A stretch of DNA of 64,000 nt, taken from contig NZ_VULX01000001.1 of the NCBI RefSeq assembly GCF_009696465.1, positions 372,001-436,000 on the forward strand. Direction: 5' to 3'. Below the pieces are notes generated by a model. The model made no database searches and had not been told where the DNA came from. It saw only the letters and a program-made list of their open reading frames with translations. Every line of letters begins with the position of its first letter. The stretch's first letter is position 1. This document shows, piece after piece, positions 47,686-57,035 of the stretch. A program made the position numbers and the translations under genes. The DNA is from Inconstantimicrobium porci. GTDB lineage: Bacteria; Bacillota; Clostridia; Clostridiales; Clostridiaceae.

Positions 47686-49089
47686 CTACCTTTCCAAATG
47701 TTCTTTTGAAGTTTCTATTGGAGTACTTACTGGATATTTACCACTTAAGCAGCCCACACAAAATTGTCTTCCTTCCACAAGGGCTTTATTTAGTCCATCT
47801 ATACTTAAATAAGCAATAGAATCGCATCCAATAATATCTTTAATCTGTTCTAATGTATAGTTAGCACCAATAAGTTCTTTTCTATATGGTGTATCAATTC
47901 CAAAATAGCAAGGAAACTTTACAGCTGGAGAAGCAACTCTAAAGTGTACTTCTTTAGCACCAGCTCGTCTAAGTGATTCTACAAGATACTTTGAAGTAGT
48001 ACCTCTTACTATGGAATCATCAATAAGGATAACTCTCTTTCCTTCTATATTGCACTTTAAAGGATTAAGCTTTACTGAGACAGCTCTTTCCCTCATTTCC
48101 TGGTTAGGTGTTATAAATGTTCTTCCAACATATCTGTTTTTAACAAAACCAGTGTCATAATGAATACCAGAAGCCCTAGAATAACCAATAGCTGCTGGTA
48201 TTCCTGAATCAGGCACACCAATAACTACATCAGCATCAACTGGAGCTTCCTTAAATAACTGTTCACCTGCTCTTAACCTACTCTGGTGAACATTAATGCC
48301 ATCCATGATAGAATCTGGTCTTGCAAAATAGATATATTCAAAAGCACATGTCGTACCTCCAGTACACTCTGAATACTCAAAGCTGTTTATACCATCTTTT
48401 GAAATAGTAATAATTTCTCCAGGATTTACATCTCTTATAAACTCAGCACCTACAGCATCAAACGCACAGCTCTCAGATGCTAATAAATATCCCCCTTCAA
48501 TCTTTCCAAGACATAAAGGTCTTATTCCATATGGATCTCTTACACCGATAAGCTTGTCCTTTGTTGATATAACCATTGCAAAAGAACCCCTTACAGCTTG
48601 AACTGCTTTAAATATTGCAGTATCTATACCTTCTTTTGCAGCCTTTGCTATAAGATTAATTATTACTTCTGTATCTATACTTGTATGAAATACTGATCCA
48701 GAATCCTCTAACAGCTCTCTTATTACATCAGCATTCACAAGATTTCCATTATGAGCAATTGCAATAGGACCAAGCTTACATGTTGTCAGCAGCGGCTGTG
48801 CATTTTCAGCAACTGTTGAACCAGTAGTAGAATATCTTACATGACCAATTGCCACATTCCCCTTAAGCATATTAAGTTTTTCTTTATTAAAAACATCAGT
48901 TACAAGCCCTAAATCCTTAATAAGATTAATCTTATCGCCATCAGAAACAGCAATTCCTGCACTTTCCTGACCTCTATGCTGCAACGCATACAAACCATAA
49001 TAAGTATATCGTGCTACATCAATCTTACTATCTGAATAAACTCCAAAAACACCACATTCTTCTTTTAACTTATCAACAGTTTGATCCAT
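47686..49089 (-). CDS. purF: Amidophosphoribosyltransferase PurF
   Basis: A 467-residue enzyme of the first committed purine step. A short propeptide (DQTVDKLKEE) precedes the nucleophile Cys in ECGVFGVYS. Glutaminase motifs YGLYALQHRGQESAGI and GHVRYSTTG follow; the PRPP loop is VILIDDSIVRGTTSKYL. Cysteines including FCVGCLSGKYPVS match the [4Fe-4S] type known from Bacillus. It lies between purC and purM. Confidence 0.97.
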   Translation of the reverse strand: MDQTVDKLKEECGVFGVYSDSKIDVARYTYYGLYALQHRGQESAGIAVSDGDKINLIKDLGLVTDVFNKEKLNMLKGNVAIGHVRYSTTGSTVAENAQPLLTTCKLGPIAIAHNGNLVNADVIRELLEDSGSVFHTSIDTEVIINLIAKAAKEGIDTAIFKAVQAVRGSFAMVISTKDKLIGVRDPYGIRPLCLGKIEGGYLLASESCAFDAVGAEFIRDVNPGEIITISKDGINSFEYSECTGGTTCAFEYIYFARPDSIMDGINVHQSRLRAGEQLFKEAPVDADVVIGVPDSGIPAAIGYSRASGIHYDTGFVKNRYVGRTFITPNQEMRERAVSVKLNPLKCNIEGKRVILIDDSIVRGTTSKYLVESLRRAGAKEVHFRVASPAVKFPCYFGIDTPYRKELIGANYTLEQIKDIIGCDSIAYLSIDGLNKALVEGRQFCVGCLSGKYPVSTPIETSKEHLER

Positions 49090-49107
49090 TATACAACCTA
49101 CCTTTAC

Positions 49108-49818
49108 TTATTGTTCATTCTTGATTCTCTTTAATATTTCTACATATGCATCCTTGACATTTCCAAGATCTCTTCTAAATCTATCTTTATCTAGTTTTTC
49201 ATTAGTCTTAGCATCCCATAATCTGCATGTATCTGGAGATATTTCATCTGCTAAAACTATTTCTCCATTATATCTTCCAAACTCAATCTTAAAATCTATA
49301 AGTCTGATATTCTCTTTCATAAAGAATTCTTTTAATACATCATTAATCTTAGCTGTCATACCATAAATCTGCTTTAATTCATCAAAAGTAGTTGCACCAA
49401 TTGCAACAGCGTGATAATCATTAACAAGTGGGTCATTAAGATCATCATTCTTGTATGAAATTTCAAAAACTGTAGTTTTAAGTTCAGTTCCTTCTTCAAG
49501 TCCAAGTCTCTTAGCCATACTTCCTGCAGCAACATTTCTGACTATAACTTCAAGTGGTACTATTTCAACCTTCTTGCAAAGCTGTTCTCTTTCATTTAGT
49601 TTCTTTACAAGATGTGTTTTAATTCCTTTAGATTCTAAAAGTTCATATAATGCACAAGTTATTTCATTGTTCATTATTCCCTTATCTTCGATAGTTCCCT
49701 TTTTAACTCCGTTAAATGCAGTTGCATCATCTTTATAGTAGATTATTACTTCGTCTTCCTTATCAGTTGCATAAATCTTCTTTGCTTTTCCTTCATATAA
49801 CATTGCTAATTTTTCCAT
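49108..49818 (-). CDS. purC: SAICAR synthetase PurC
   Basis: A 236-residue phosphoribosylaminoimidazole-succinocarboxamide synthase. [12 protein letters not shown] start, [34 protein letters not shown], and LIDFKIEFG with [13 protein letters not shown]. It joins aspartate to CAIR. Its ATG overlaps the purE stop, indicating coupled translation. Confidence 0.97.
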   Translation of the reverse strand: MEKLAMLYEGKAKKIYATDKEDEVIIYYKDDATAFNGVKKGTIEDKGIMNNEITCALYELLESKGIKTHLVKKLNEREQLCKKVEIVPLEVIVRNVAAGSMAKRLGLEEGTELKTTVFEISYKNDDLNDPLVNDYHAVAIGATTFDELKQIYGMTAKINDVLKEFFMKENIRLIDFKIEFGRYNGEIVLADEISPDTCRLWDAKTNEKLDKDRFRRDLGNVKDAYVEILKRIKNEQ

Positions 49819-50297
49819 TATAGTTCGACCCCTTCTCCATTTTCTTTTATAAATTTAACTTTCATTTCTTCTCTGAATTTAATTAATTTTTCCTTAATAT
49901 CAGGATACTTTAATGACAACATTTGTACTGCAAGCATACCTGCATTATAGCTGTTGTTTATGCCAACTGTAGCTACAGGTATTGACTTTGGCATCTGTAC
50001 GATTGAGAACAATGCATCAAGTCCGTTTAGTGCTGCACTAACAGGCACACCGATAACAGGAATTACAGTTTTAGATGCTATAACTCCTGGAAGGTGGGCA
50101 GCCAGGCCTGCACCAGCAATAATTACCTCATATCCTTCACTTTCAATTTGTTTTATAGTTTCATCAAGTTTTTCTGGTACTCTGTGAGCAGATAAGACAA
50201 AAGCTTTATATTTAACATTAAATTCTTTTAAGGCCTTTGCCGCTCCTCTCATAGTATCTACATCTGACTTACTGCCAAAGAAAATAGCTACTTTCAT
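49818..50297 (-). CDS. purE: N5-CAIR mutase PurE (class I)
   Basis: A 159-residue PurE with active-site [44 protein letters not shown] and [26 protein letters not shown] (core [12 protein letters not shown]). Class I enzymes use N5-CAIR made by PurK; no purK is seen in this operon, so it may lie elsewhere or the enzyme may use AIR directly. The start follows purL by 28 bases. Confidence 0.96.
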   Translation of the reverse strand: MKVAIFFGSKSDVDTMRGAAKALKEFNVKYKAFVLSAHRVPEKLDETIKQIESEGYEVIIAGAGLAAHLPGVIASKTVIPVIGVPVSAALNGLDALFSIVQMPKSIPVATVGINNSYNAGMLAVQMLSLKYPDIKEKLIKFREEMKVKFIKENGEGVEL

Positions 50298-50325
50298 TTA
50301 ATTTTCCTCCATAGATAAATAAGTT

Positions 50326-53300
50326 TTATTTAAAATATTCAACACCAGATTTAAATATTTTCTGGTCGAAATCACCATTGACATTTTTATAAAGGTTTTT
50401 GCCGATTCTCTCTGAATGTCCCATCTTACCAAGTATTCTTCCACATGGTGATGTTATACCTTCTATTCCATACATTGATCCATTAGGATTAAAAGGCATA
50501 TCCATTCTTATATTGCCATCAAAATCAACATATTGAGTTGCAACTTGTCCATTCTTAATAAGTTTCTTAATTAATTCCTCTGATGCTACAAATCTTCCTT
50601 CACCATGAGAAATTGCAACTTTATGAATATCATTAACATTTACATTATTAAACCAAGGTGATTTATTTGAGATTATCTTAGTATTAACAATTGTACTCAT
50701 ATGTCTGTTTATATTATTGTAAGTAAGAGTTGGCATATCTTCTGTTACTTCTCTTATTTCACCATATGGCACAAGTCCAAGTTTGATAAGCGCCTGGAAA
50801 CCGTTGCATATACCTAGCATTAAGCCATCTCTATTCTTAATTAAATTCATAACTGCTTCACTTATTTCAGGGTTTCTGAAAATATTAGCGATAAACTTAC
50901 CAGAACCATCAGGTTCATCACCTGCAGAAAATCCTCCTGGAAGCATTATAATCTGAGACTCTTTTATTGATTCAGCTATATCATGTAAAGTATCATTAAG
51001 TCTATCGCTGCTTAAATTGTTAATTACGATTTCCTTAACAATTGCTCCTTCTTTTTCAAATGCTCTTCTACAGTCATCTTCACAGTTTGTTCCAGGGAAC
51101 ACTGGAATCAATACCTGTGGCTGAGCCTTCTTTACAAGAAGTGACTTCTTACTGTCATCAAAACTCATTGTCTTAGTTTCTATAATCTTCTTCTCATCAT
51201 CAGTCTTTATTGGGAATACTGAATCAAGTTTTGATTCCCATACATTAAGCAATTCTTCTATCTCAAATTTATTATCAAGTACTGTTATGCTACTATTTTC
51301 TGTTGTCACACCAATTACAGTGAATGTATCTTTATTTAAGCTTTCTACATCAAATGTATCATCAACTTCAATTATCATTGAACCGTAATTTTCATCAAAC
51401 AAACCTAAATTCATAACTCTTTCATTTAAATCTGCTCCTATTTTATTTCCAAAACACATCTTAGAAATTCCAGCAGCAATTCCACCAAATTTCACAGAGT
51501 ATGCAGATAAAACTTTCTTATCTTCAATCATTTTTTCAACAGTTATCATATTATCTTTATAAGTTTCTATATCTAGCAAGCCGTTTTCTTTTCTTGGTGA
51601 GCTTACATATACTATCTTTGAACCTGATTTTTTAAATTCTGCTGAGATGATATTGTCTGCTTTTTCTACTCCTATTGCAAAAGAAACAAGTGTAGGAGGT
51701 ACATCAATGTTTTCAAATGTTCCAGACATACTATCTTTTCCTCCTATAGCTGCAACATTAAGTTCGCTCTGCGCTTCATATGCTCCAAGAAGTGCACTAA
51801 AAGGCTTACCCCATCTCTTTTTATCATCTCCAAGCTTTTCAAAATATTCCTGGAAAGAAAGTCTTGCTTTATCTGACTTACCACCACATGCTACAAGCTT
51901 AGTAATTGATTCAATTACTGAGTAATATGCACCATGATATGGACTCCATGATAGAAGATATGGATTGCAGCCAAATGCCATTATTGTTGCCTCTTCAGCC
52001 ATATTAGACTCAGTCGCTACCTTTGCTGCCATTCCTTCTGCTGGTGTAAGCTGATATTTTCCACCATAAGGCATTAATACAGTTCTAGATCCAATAGTTG
52101 AATCAAATCTTTCTCCAAGTCCCTTTTGTGATGTAACATTTAAATCTTTAAGTATGTTAAGCCACTGTTGTTTAACATTATTTACTTTCTTATTATTAAA
52201 ATAAATTTCTTTTTCATCTGGTTTTTCTATTAAGACATCTGAATACTGTACAGCTCCGTTTGTATCTAAGAAAGTCCTATCAAGATCTACAATATTCTTT
52301 CCTCTCCAGAATAATCTAAGCTTCTTAGTATCTGTAACTACAGCTACTGTTGTTGCTAATAAATTTTCGTTTTCAGCTTCTTTGATAAACTGTTTCTCAT
52401 TGTCCTTACTTACTACAACAGCCATTCTCTCCTGTGACTCAGATATAGCAAGTTCAGTTCCATCAAGTCCTTCATACTTTTTAGGAACAAGATCAAGGTT
52501 TATATCAAGTCCATCACAAAGTTCTCCGATTGCAACAGATACACCACCTGCACCAAAATCATTGCATCTTTTAATCATTGTACTTACTGATGGTTTTCTA
52601 AATAATCTTTGAAGCTTTCTTTCTGTAGGCGCATTACCCTTCTGAACTTCGGCTCCACATGTTGCAAGCGAAGCCGTAGTATGTTCTTTTGAAGAGCCAG
52701 TAGCACCACCGCAACCATCTCTTCCTGTTTTTCCACCAAGAAGTATTACTACATCTCCATTCTTTGGTTCCTCTCTGACTACATTACTTGCTGGTGCTGA
52801 TGCTACAACTGCACCAACTTCCATTCTCTTAGCCACATAATTAGGATGATAAATTTCTGAAACCTGTCCAGTAGCTAGTCCTATTTGATTACCATATGAA
52901 CTATATCCATGAGCAGCTCCTAAAGTTATCTTTCTTTGAGGAAGCTTACCATTTAAAGTTTCACTTATATCAACAGTTGGATCAGCAGATCCTGTTACCC
53001 TCATAGCCTGATATACATAAGTTCTTCCTGAAAGAGGATCACGAATTGCTCCTCCTAGACATGTTGCAGCTCCACCAAATGGTTCAATTTCTGTTGGATG
53101 ATTATGTGTTTCATTTTTAAACATAATTAGATAATCACGTGTTTCACCATTTTCTGTTATCTTAGCCTTTATAGAACATGCATTTATTTCTTTTGAAAGA
53201 TCAAGATCTTCTAAAAGTCCTTTTTTTCTAAGTTCCTTCATTCCCATAACAGCTATATCCATCATCGTTATTGGTCTCTTTGTATCAACGCCATAAACGT

Positions 53301-54075
53301 ATTCTCTGGCCTTAATATATTTATCTAAACTAACCTTTATCGGTTCAGTAAACTTGCTGTTTTCTATTTCTATTTTCTGAATATTTGTTGAGAATGTTGT
53401 ATGTCTGCAGTGGTCAGACCAGTAAGTATCAATAACTTTTATTTCAGTCATTGTAGGCTGTCTATGATTTTTATTAAAGTATTCTTGAATAAGTTCAAGA
53501 TCTTCAATACTCATAGCTAAACCTAATTTATCATGAAACTTAATAAGTTCATCTTTACTATATGTAGTAAATTGTTCTATAACTTTTACATCTTGAGGTT
53601 CATCATATTTGTTTTCAAGTACAGAAGAAAGGCAATCAACTTCCCTTGCTTCAACATCATTTATATAATATTTTTTAACTTTGGAAATTTGTTTTTCAGA
53701 AAGGTTACCTTTAAGGATTATTACTTTAGACGATTTGACTTCAACTCTGTCTCCAGAATTTAAGATTTGAAAACATTCGGCAGCTGAATCAGCTCTCTGA
53801 TCATACTGTCCTGGTAAAAATTCCACACAAAATGTTGATTCGTCTGCAGCAACTTTTGGCATGTTTTCATAAACGAAATCAACTGGTGATTCTGAAAAAA
53901 TAGAAGTAATTGACTTCTTATATAAATTTTCATCATCTAAATCGAAAATATACTTATTTAGTACACGAACATTTTCTATTGAAGTGATTTGCAGATTATT
54001 TTTCAAATCTTCAAGAAGACTTTTGGCTTCAATGTTATATCCTGGTTTTTTTTCTACAAAAATGCTTCTAATCAT
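50326..54075 (-). CDS. purL: Formylglycinamidine synthase, single-chain PurL
   Basis: A ~1249-residue large PurL that fuses the PurS-like N domain, the synthetase halves and a C-terminal glutaminase. Motifs are YWSDHCRHTTF, FKNETHNHPTEIEPFGGAAT, FGAGGVSVAIGELCDG, GGKDSMSGTFEN and the GATase with VFPGTNCEDDC, LPGGFSAGDEPDGSGKF, nucleophile MLGICNGFQAL and ISHGEGRF. Bacilli split this into purS/purQ/purL; the fused form is usual in Clostridium. The ATG at 54075 lies 8 bases after TTGGAGG. It heads the operon behind a regulated promoter. Confidence 0.97.
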   Translation of the reverse strand: MIRSIFVEKKPGYNIEAKSLLEDLKNNLQITSIENVRVLNKYIFDLDDENLYKKSITSIFSESPVDFVYENMPKVAADESTFCVEFLPGQYDQRADSAAECFQILNSGDRVEVKSSKVIILKGNLSEKQISKVKKYYINDVEAREVDCLSSVLENKYDEPQDVKVIEQFTTYSKDELIKFHDKLGLAMSIEDLELIQEYFNKNHRQPTMTEIKVIDTYWSDHCRHTTFSTNIQKIEIENSKFTEPIKVSLDKYIKAREYVYGVDTKRPITMMDIAVMGMKELRKKGLLEDLDLSKEINACSIKAKITENGETRDYLIMFKNETHNHPTEIEPFGGAATCLGGAIRDPLSGRTYVYQAMRVTGSADPTVDISETLNGKLPQRKITLGAAHGYSSYGNQIGLATGQVSEIYHPNYVAKRMEVGAVVASAPASNVVREEPKNGDVVILLGGKTGRDGCGGATGSSKEHTTASLATCGAEVQKGNAPTERKLQRLFRKPSVSTMIKRCNDFGAGGVSVAIGELCDGLDINLDLVPKKYEGLDGTELAISESQERMAVVVSKDNEKQFIKEAENENLLATTVAVVTDTKKLRLFWRGKNIVDLDRTFLDTNGAVQYSDVLIEKPDEKEIYFNNKKVNNVKQQWLNILKDLNVTSQKGLGERFDSTIGSRTVLMPYGGKYQLTPAEGMAAKVATESNMAEEATIMAFGCNPYLLSWSPYHGAYYSVIESITKLVACGGKSDKARLSFQEYFEKLGDDKKRWGKPFSALLGAYEAQSELNVAAIGGKDSMSGTFENIDVPPTLVSFAIGVEKADNIISAEFKKSGSKIVYVSSPRKENGLLDIETYKDNMITVEKMIEDKKVLSAYSVKFGGIAAGISKMCFGNKIGADLNERVMNLGLFDENYGSMIIEVDDTFDVESLNKDTFTVIGVTTENSSITVLDNKFEIEELLNVWESKLDSVFPIKTDDEKKIIETKTMSFDDSKKSLLVKKAQPQVLIPVFPGTNCEDDCRRAFEKEGAIVKEIVINNLSSDRLNDTLHDIAESIKESQIIMLPGGFSAGDEPDGSGKFIANIFRNPEISEAVMNLIKNRDGLMLGICNGFQALIKLGLVPYGEIREVTEDMPTLTYNNINRHMSTIVNTKIISNKSPWFNNVNVNDIHKVAISHGEGRFVASEELIKKLIKNGQVATQYVDFDGNIRMDMPFNPNGSMYGIEGITSPCGRILGKMGHSERIGKNLYKNVNGDFDQKIFKSGVEYFK

Positions 54076-54135
54076 ATTTTGCCTCCAAATCATACTCTGT
54101 TTTTATAACTGTTAAAATTTATTTCCTATGTTCTT

Positions 54136-54206
54136 ATATTATCACCAGCATCATGCAAAGTCAACATTTGTTCTTATGTTCATTTTATTATTCGTACAGT
54201 ATCGAA
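54136..54206 (-). promoter_or_regulatory. purL promoter with TTCG-N8-CGAA operator
   Basis: On the minus strand TTGACT (54164-54159), 17 bases, then TAATAT (54141-54136). Upstream an inverted repeat TTCG (54191-54194) N8 CGAA (54203-54206) has the CGAA core of PurR boxes. The same spacing recurs at the NCS2 permease promoter (61929-61944). Confidence 0.7.
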
Positions 54207-54245
54207 CTATGGTGCAAATATTGTATTATTACAATCGTGTTTTCT

Positions 54246-54295
54246 ATTTTTTGTTAATTTGTTTGCATTTTTTGTTAATATAATGCTATTATAAT
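54246..54295 (+). promoter_or_regulatory. Candidate regulatory region of the amylase-family gene
   Basis: ATTTTTTGTTAAT occurs twice (54246-54258 and 54267-54279), 21 bases or two helical turns apart. TATAAT follows at 54279 and again at 54290, with no good -35 for either. The arrangement suits an activator-dependent promoter, but in such AT-rich DNA this is tentative. Confidence 0.35.
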
Positions 54296-54321
54296 AATAA
54301 ATGCTTTAGGTGGTGTGATTT

Positions 54322-55638
54322 ATGAGTTGGTATAATGATTCTGTTTTTTATCACATTTATCCATTAGGCTTATGTGGCTGTGAAAAAAATAATAGTGATA
54401 TAAAAAAAAGTATTAATAGAATATCGACAATAGAAAAATGGATTCCTCATTTTAATAAAATTGGAATTAACGCTCTATATATGGGACCTGTTCTTAAATC
54501 ATCATGTCATGGATATGATACTATTGATTATAAATTAATTGATGAAAGACTTGGTTCAAATGCTGATTTCAAGGAATTATGTACATCATTCCATAAGTCT
54601 GGTATAAAAATTATACTTGAAGGTGTATTCAATCATGTAGGAAGAGACTTCTGGGCATTTAAGGACGTTAAACAGAACAGACAGAATTCAAAATATAAAG
54701 ACTGGTTTTATATAAACTTTAATGGTAACAGCAATGATAATGACGGCTTCTACTATGAAGGATGGGAAGGTCACTATGACTTGGTTAAGCTAAATCTATC
54801 AAACAATGACCTTGTAAATTATCTTTTTTCATGTATAGAATACTGGATTTCATATTTTGATATTGATGGTCTAAGATTAGATGTAGCTTACTCACTAGAT
54901 AAAGATTTCTTAAAACGGCTTTCATCATTCTGTAGAAAAATGAAAAAGGATTTCTTCCTTTTAGGTGAAATGATTCATGGTGACTATAATACTATTGCTA
55001 ATAAAGATATGCTTAATTCAGTTACAAATTATGAATGTTATAAAGGAATTTACTCAAGCCTTAACAGCAAAAATATGTTTGAAATCCAATATTCATTAAA
55101 CAGACAATTTGCAAAAGGTGGCCTCTATGAGAATATTCCTCTGTATTCATTTGTAGAAAATCATGATGTTACAAGAATAGCCTCAATTTTAACGAATAAA
55201 GAGCACATAAAGCATGCATATGCTCTGTTACTAACAATGCCAGGAATACCAGCAATATATTATGGTGGCGAATGGGCTCTTGAAGGCAAGAAAGAGAATG
55301 GTGATTATAACTTAAGGCCATCAATAAATATAGATGAACAAAGAAGCAGTGACATCACAAAATTCATCTCACTGCTTACAGATATAAGGACTCATTCAAC
55401 AGCTTTATGCTACGGAGATTACAATAAAGAGTATCTAACTAACAATCAGCTTGCATTTTCAAGAAATTATGAAGATGAGAAAATCATAACTGTTCTTAAT
55501 ATCGAAGAAAAAGAGCATTTATTCAAGTTACAAATAGCAGGTAATTTTAAAGACCTTATTTCCGGCAATAAAATTTATATTAATAATGAACTACCTGTAA
55601 AACCATATGATATAATGATTTTAAAAAAGTTTGATTAG
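54322..55638 (+). CDS. Glycoside hydrolase family 13 (alpha-amylase-like), cytoplasmic
   Basis: A 438-residue protein without signal peptide. The (beta/alpha)8 barrel motifs are INALYMGPVLKSS, GVFNHVG (region I), GLRLDVAYS with the nucleophile Asp (region II), FLLGEMIHG with the acid/base Glu (region III) and FVENHDVTR (region IV). A small C-terminal beta domain follows. It lacks the N-terminal domain of neopullulanases. It probably hydrolyses internalised maltodextrins. It is divergent from purL, with AGGTGG 8 bases before its ATG, and is the only intact plus-strand gene in the window. Confidence 0.87.
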   Translation: MSWYNDSVFYHIYPLGLCGCEKNNSDIKKSINRISTIEKWIPHFNKIGINALYMGPVLKSSCHGYDTIDYKLIDERLGSNADFKELCTSFHKSGIKIILEGVFNHVGRDFWAFKDVKQNRQNSKYKDWFYINFNGNSNDNDGFYYEGWEGHYDLVKLNLSNNDLVNYLFSCIEYWISYFDIDGLRLDVAYSLDKDFLKRLSSFCRKMKKDFFLLGEMIHGDYNTIANKDMLNSVTNYECYKGIYSSLNSKNMFEIQYSLNRQFAKGGLYENIPLYSFVENHDVTRIASILTNKEHIKHAYALLLTMPGIPAIYYGGEWALEGKKENGDYNLRPSINIDEQRSSDITKFISLLTDIRTHSTALCYGDYNKEYLTNNQLAFSRNYEDEKIITVLNIEEKEHLFKLQIAGNFKDLISGNKIYINNELPVKPYDIMILKKFD

Positions 55639-55640
55639 TA

Positions 55641-55676
55641 AAAGAGCATTTTGCAAAATGCAAAATGCTCTTTTTT
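55641..55676. terminator. Bidirectional terminator between GH13 gene and galE
   Basis: A perfect 15-bp stem AAAGAGCATTTTGCA / TGCAAAATGCTCTTT with a 3-base loop and T-runs on both strands, between convergent genes. Confidence 0.9.
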
Positions 55677-55681
55677 ATTAA

Positions 55682-56698
55682 TTATTTTATATATCCATCT
55701 GGATTATGGCTCTGCCAGTTCCAAGAATCAGCACACATGTCATCTAGATTTTTTTCGGCCTTCCAGCCAAGTTCTTCATTAGCTTTTGTAGCATCAGCAT
55801 AACAAGTTGCTATATCTCCTGGTCTTCTTGCTACTATTTCATAAGGTATTTCTTTTCCACATGCCTTTGAGAAAGCTTTAACCATATCAAGTACACTTAC
55901 TCCATTGCCTGTTCCAAGGTTATAAGTTACAAGTCCACTATTAGTATTTAACTTATCTAAAGCCTTAACATGTCCCTTTGCTAAGTCAACAACATGGATA
56001 TAATCTCTTACTCCTGTACCATCTGGCGTATCATAATCATCACCAAATATTCTTAACTTTTCCAGCTTTCCAACTGCAACCTTAGTTATATAAGGCATTA
56101 AGTTATTTGGAATTCCCTTTGGATTTTCTCCAATCTTTCCACTTTCGTGTGCTCCAATAGGATTAAAATAACGTAAGATTGCAATATTCCAAGTATTATC
56201 TGATTTATATAAATCTCTTAAAATATCTTCTATTATAGCTTTTGTGTTTCCATAAGGATTTGTTGCATGTTGAAGTGGCGAACTTTCCTTAAATGGAACT
56301 TCTTTTGAATCACCATATACAGTAGCTGATGAACTAAACACAAAATTCTTTACATCATATTTCTTCATAAGCTTTAACAATACTAAAGTACTTGTTAAAT
56401 TATTATGATAATATTCAAGCGGCTTTTCTACAGATTCACCTACTGCCTTTAATCCTGCAAAATGTATAGCTGCCTCTATTTTGTTTTCCTTAAATACTTT
56501 TTCAACATTTTCTTCATCTAAAAGATCAAGCTTATAGAACTTAACTTTCTTGCCTGTAATCTCTTCCACCCTGTCTAAAACTATTTCACTGCTGTTTGAA
56601 AGATTATCAACTATAACGACCTCGTAACCAGCATTCAGCACTTCAATTGTAGTATGGCTACCTATGTAACCTGCACCACCTGTAATTAATACTGCCAT
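55682..56698 (-). CDS. galE: UDP-glucose 4-epimerase GalE
   Basis: A 338-residue extended SDR enzyme. The NAD-binding motif is VLITGGAGYIGSHTTIEVL (core GGAGYIGS); IHFAGLKAVGESVEKPLEYY; catalytic Ser region VFSSSATVYGDS; YxxxK in NPYGNTKAII; then LRYFNPIGAHESG. It interconverts UDP-galactose and UDP-glucose. The ATG follows AGGAGG and a good promoter lies just upstream. Confidence 0.96.
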   Translation of the reverse strand: MAVLITGGAGYIGSHTTIEVLNAGYEVVIVDNLSNSSEIVLDRVEEITGKKVKFYKLDLLDEENVEKVFKENKIEAAIHFAGLKAVGESVEKPLEYYHNNLTSTLVLLKLMKKYDVKNFVFSSSATVYGDSKEVPFKESSPLQHATNPYGNTKAIIEDILRDLYKSDNTWNIAILRYFNPIGAHESGKIGENPKGIPNNLMPYITKVAVGKLEKLRIFGDDYDTPDGTGVRDYIHVVDLAKGHVKALDKLNTNSGLVTYNLGTGNGVSVLDMVKAFSKACGKEIPYEIVARRPGDIATCYADATKANEELGWKAEKNLDDMCADSWNWQSHNPDGYIK

Positions 56699-56733
56699 AA
56701 TAAACCTCCTAATATAAATAGTTTACATTTTCA

Positions 56734-56763
56734 ATATTACCGTTGATGCAAATGTTTTGTCAA
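56734..56763 (-). promoter_or_regulatory. galE promoter
   Basis: TTGACA (56763-56758) and TAATAT (56739-56734) on the minus strand, 18 bases apart, placed directly after the terminator of the small upstream ORF. Confidence 0.7.
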
Positions 56764-56772
56764 TAGTACTAA

Positions 56773-56805
56773 AAAAATCGGTGTTCTTAGAAAGCACCGA
56801 TTTTT
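56773..56805 (-). terminator. Terminator after the 43-residue ORF
   Basis: A perfect 11-bp stem AAAAATCGGTG / CACCGATTTTT with T-runs, 6 bases beyond the small ORF stop. Confidence 0.85.
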
Positions 56806-56810
56806 CGATT

Positions 56811-56942
56811 TTATTTTTTCTTCATAGCTTTTTTTATATTGTCTGTTATTTCAGCTATATTTTCTCCAATTTCCATAAGAACATTTGATTTTCCCCTCTT
56901 ATGCATCTGCTTTTTAATATTTTTTAAATTTTTATTCTTCAT
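56811..56942 (-). CDS. Small basic protein, 43 aa, unknown
   Basis: This short ORF reads MKNKNLKNIKKQMHKRGKSN then VLMEIGENIAEITDNIKK and a lysine tail. AGGAGAAG lies 7 bases before the ATG at 56942, and separate hairpin terminators stand on both sides (56970-56997 and 56773-56805), which is good evidence for a real transcript. The second half could form an amphipathic helix. I do not recognise the family. The start may compete with nothing else in this gap. Confidence 0.6.
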   Translation of the reverse strand: MKNKNLKNIKKQMHKRGKSNVLMEIGENIAEITDNIKKAMKKK

Positions 56943-56969
56943 AGCAAATCTTCTCCTATATAAAATAAA

Positions 56970-56997
56970 ATTAAGCTGTATATCATCTCAGCTTAAT
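56970..56997 (-). terminator. Terminator after the HAD gene
   Basis: A perfect 9-bp stem ATTAAGCTG / CAGCTTAAT with a 10-base loop, followed by TTTATTTTAT on the minus strand. Confidence 0.7.
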
Positions 56998-57035
56998 CTT
57001 ATTTTCTACACTTTTGATATATTTATAACTTGGTT

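Noticed and set aside
54094-54321. Guanine riboswitch or tRNA in the purL/GH13 gap
   Set aside because: Only promoter elements and repeats were found; no aptamer core and no cloverleaf.
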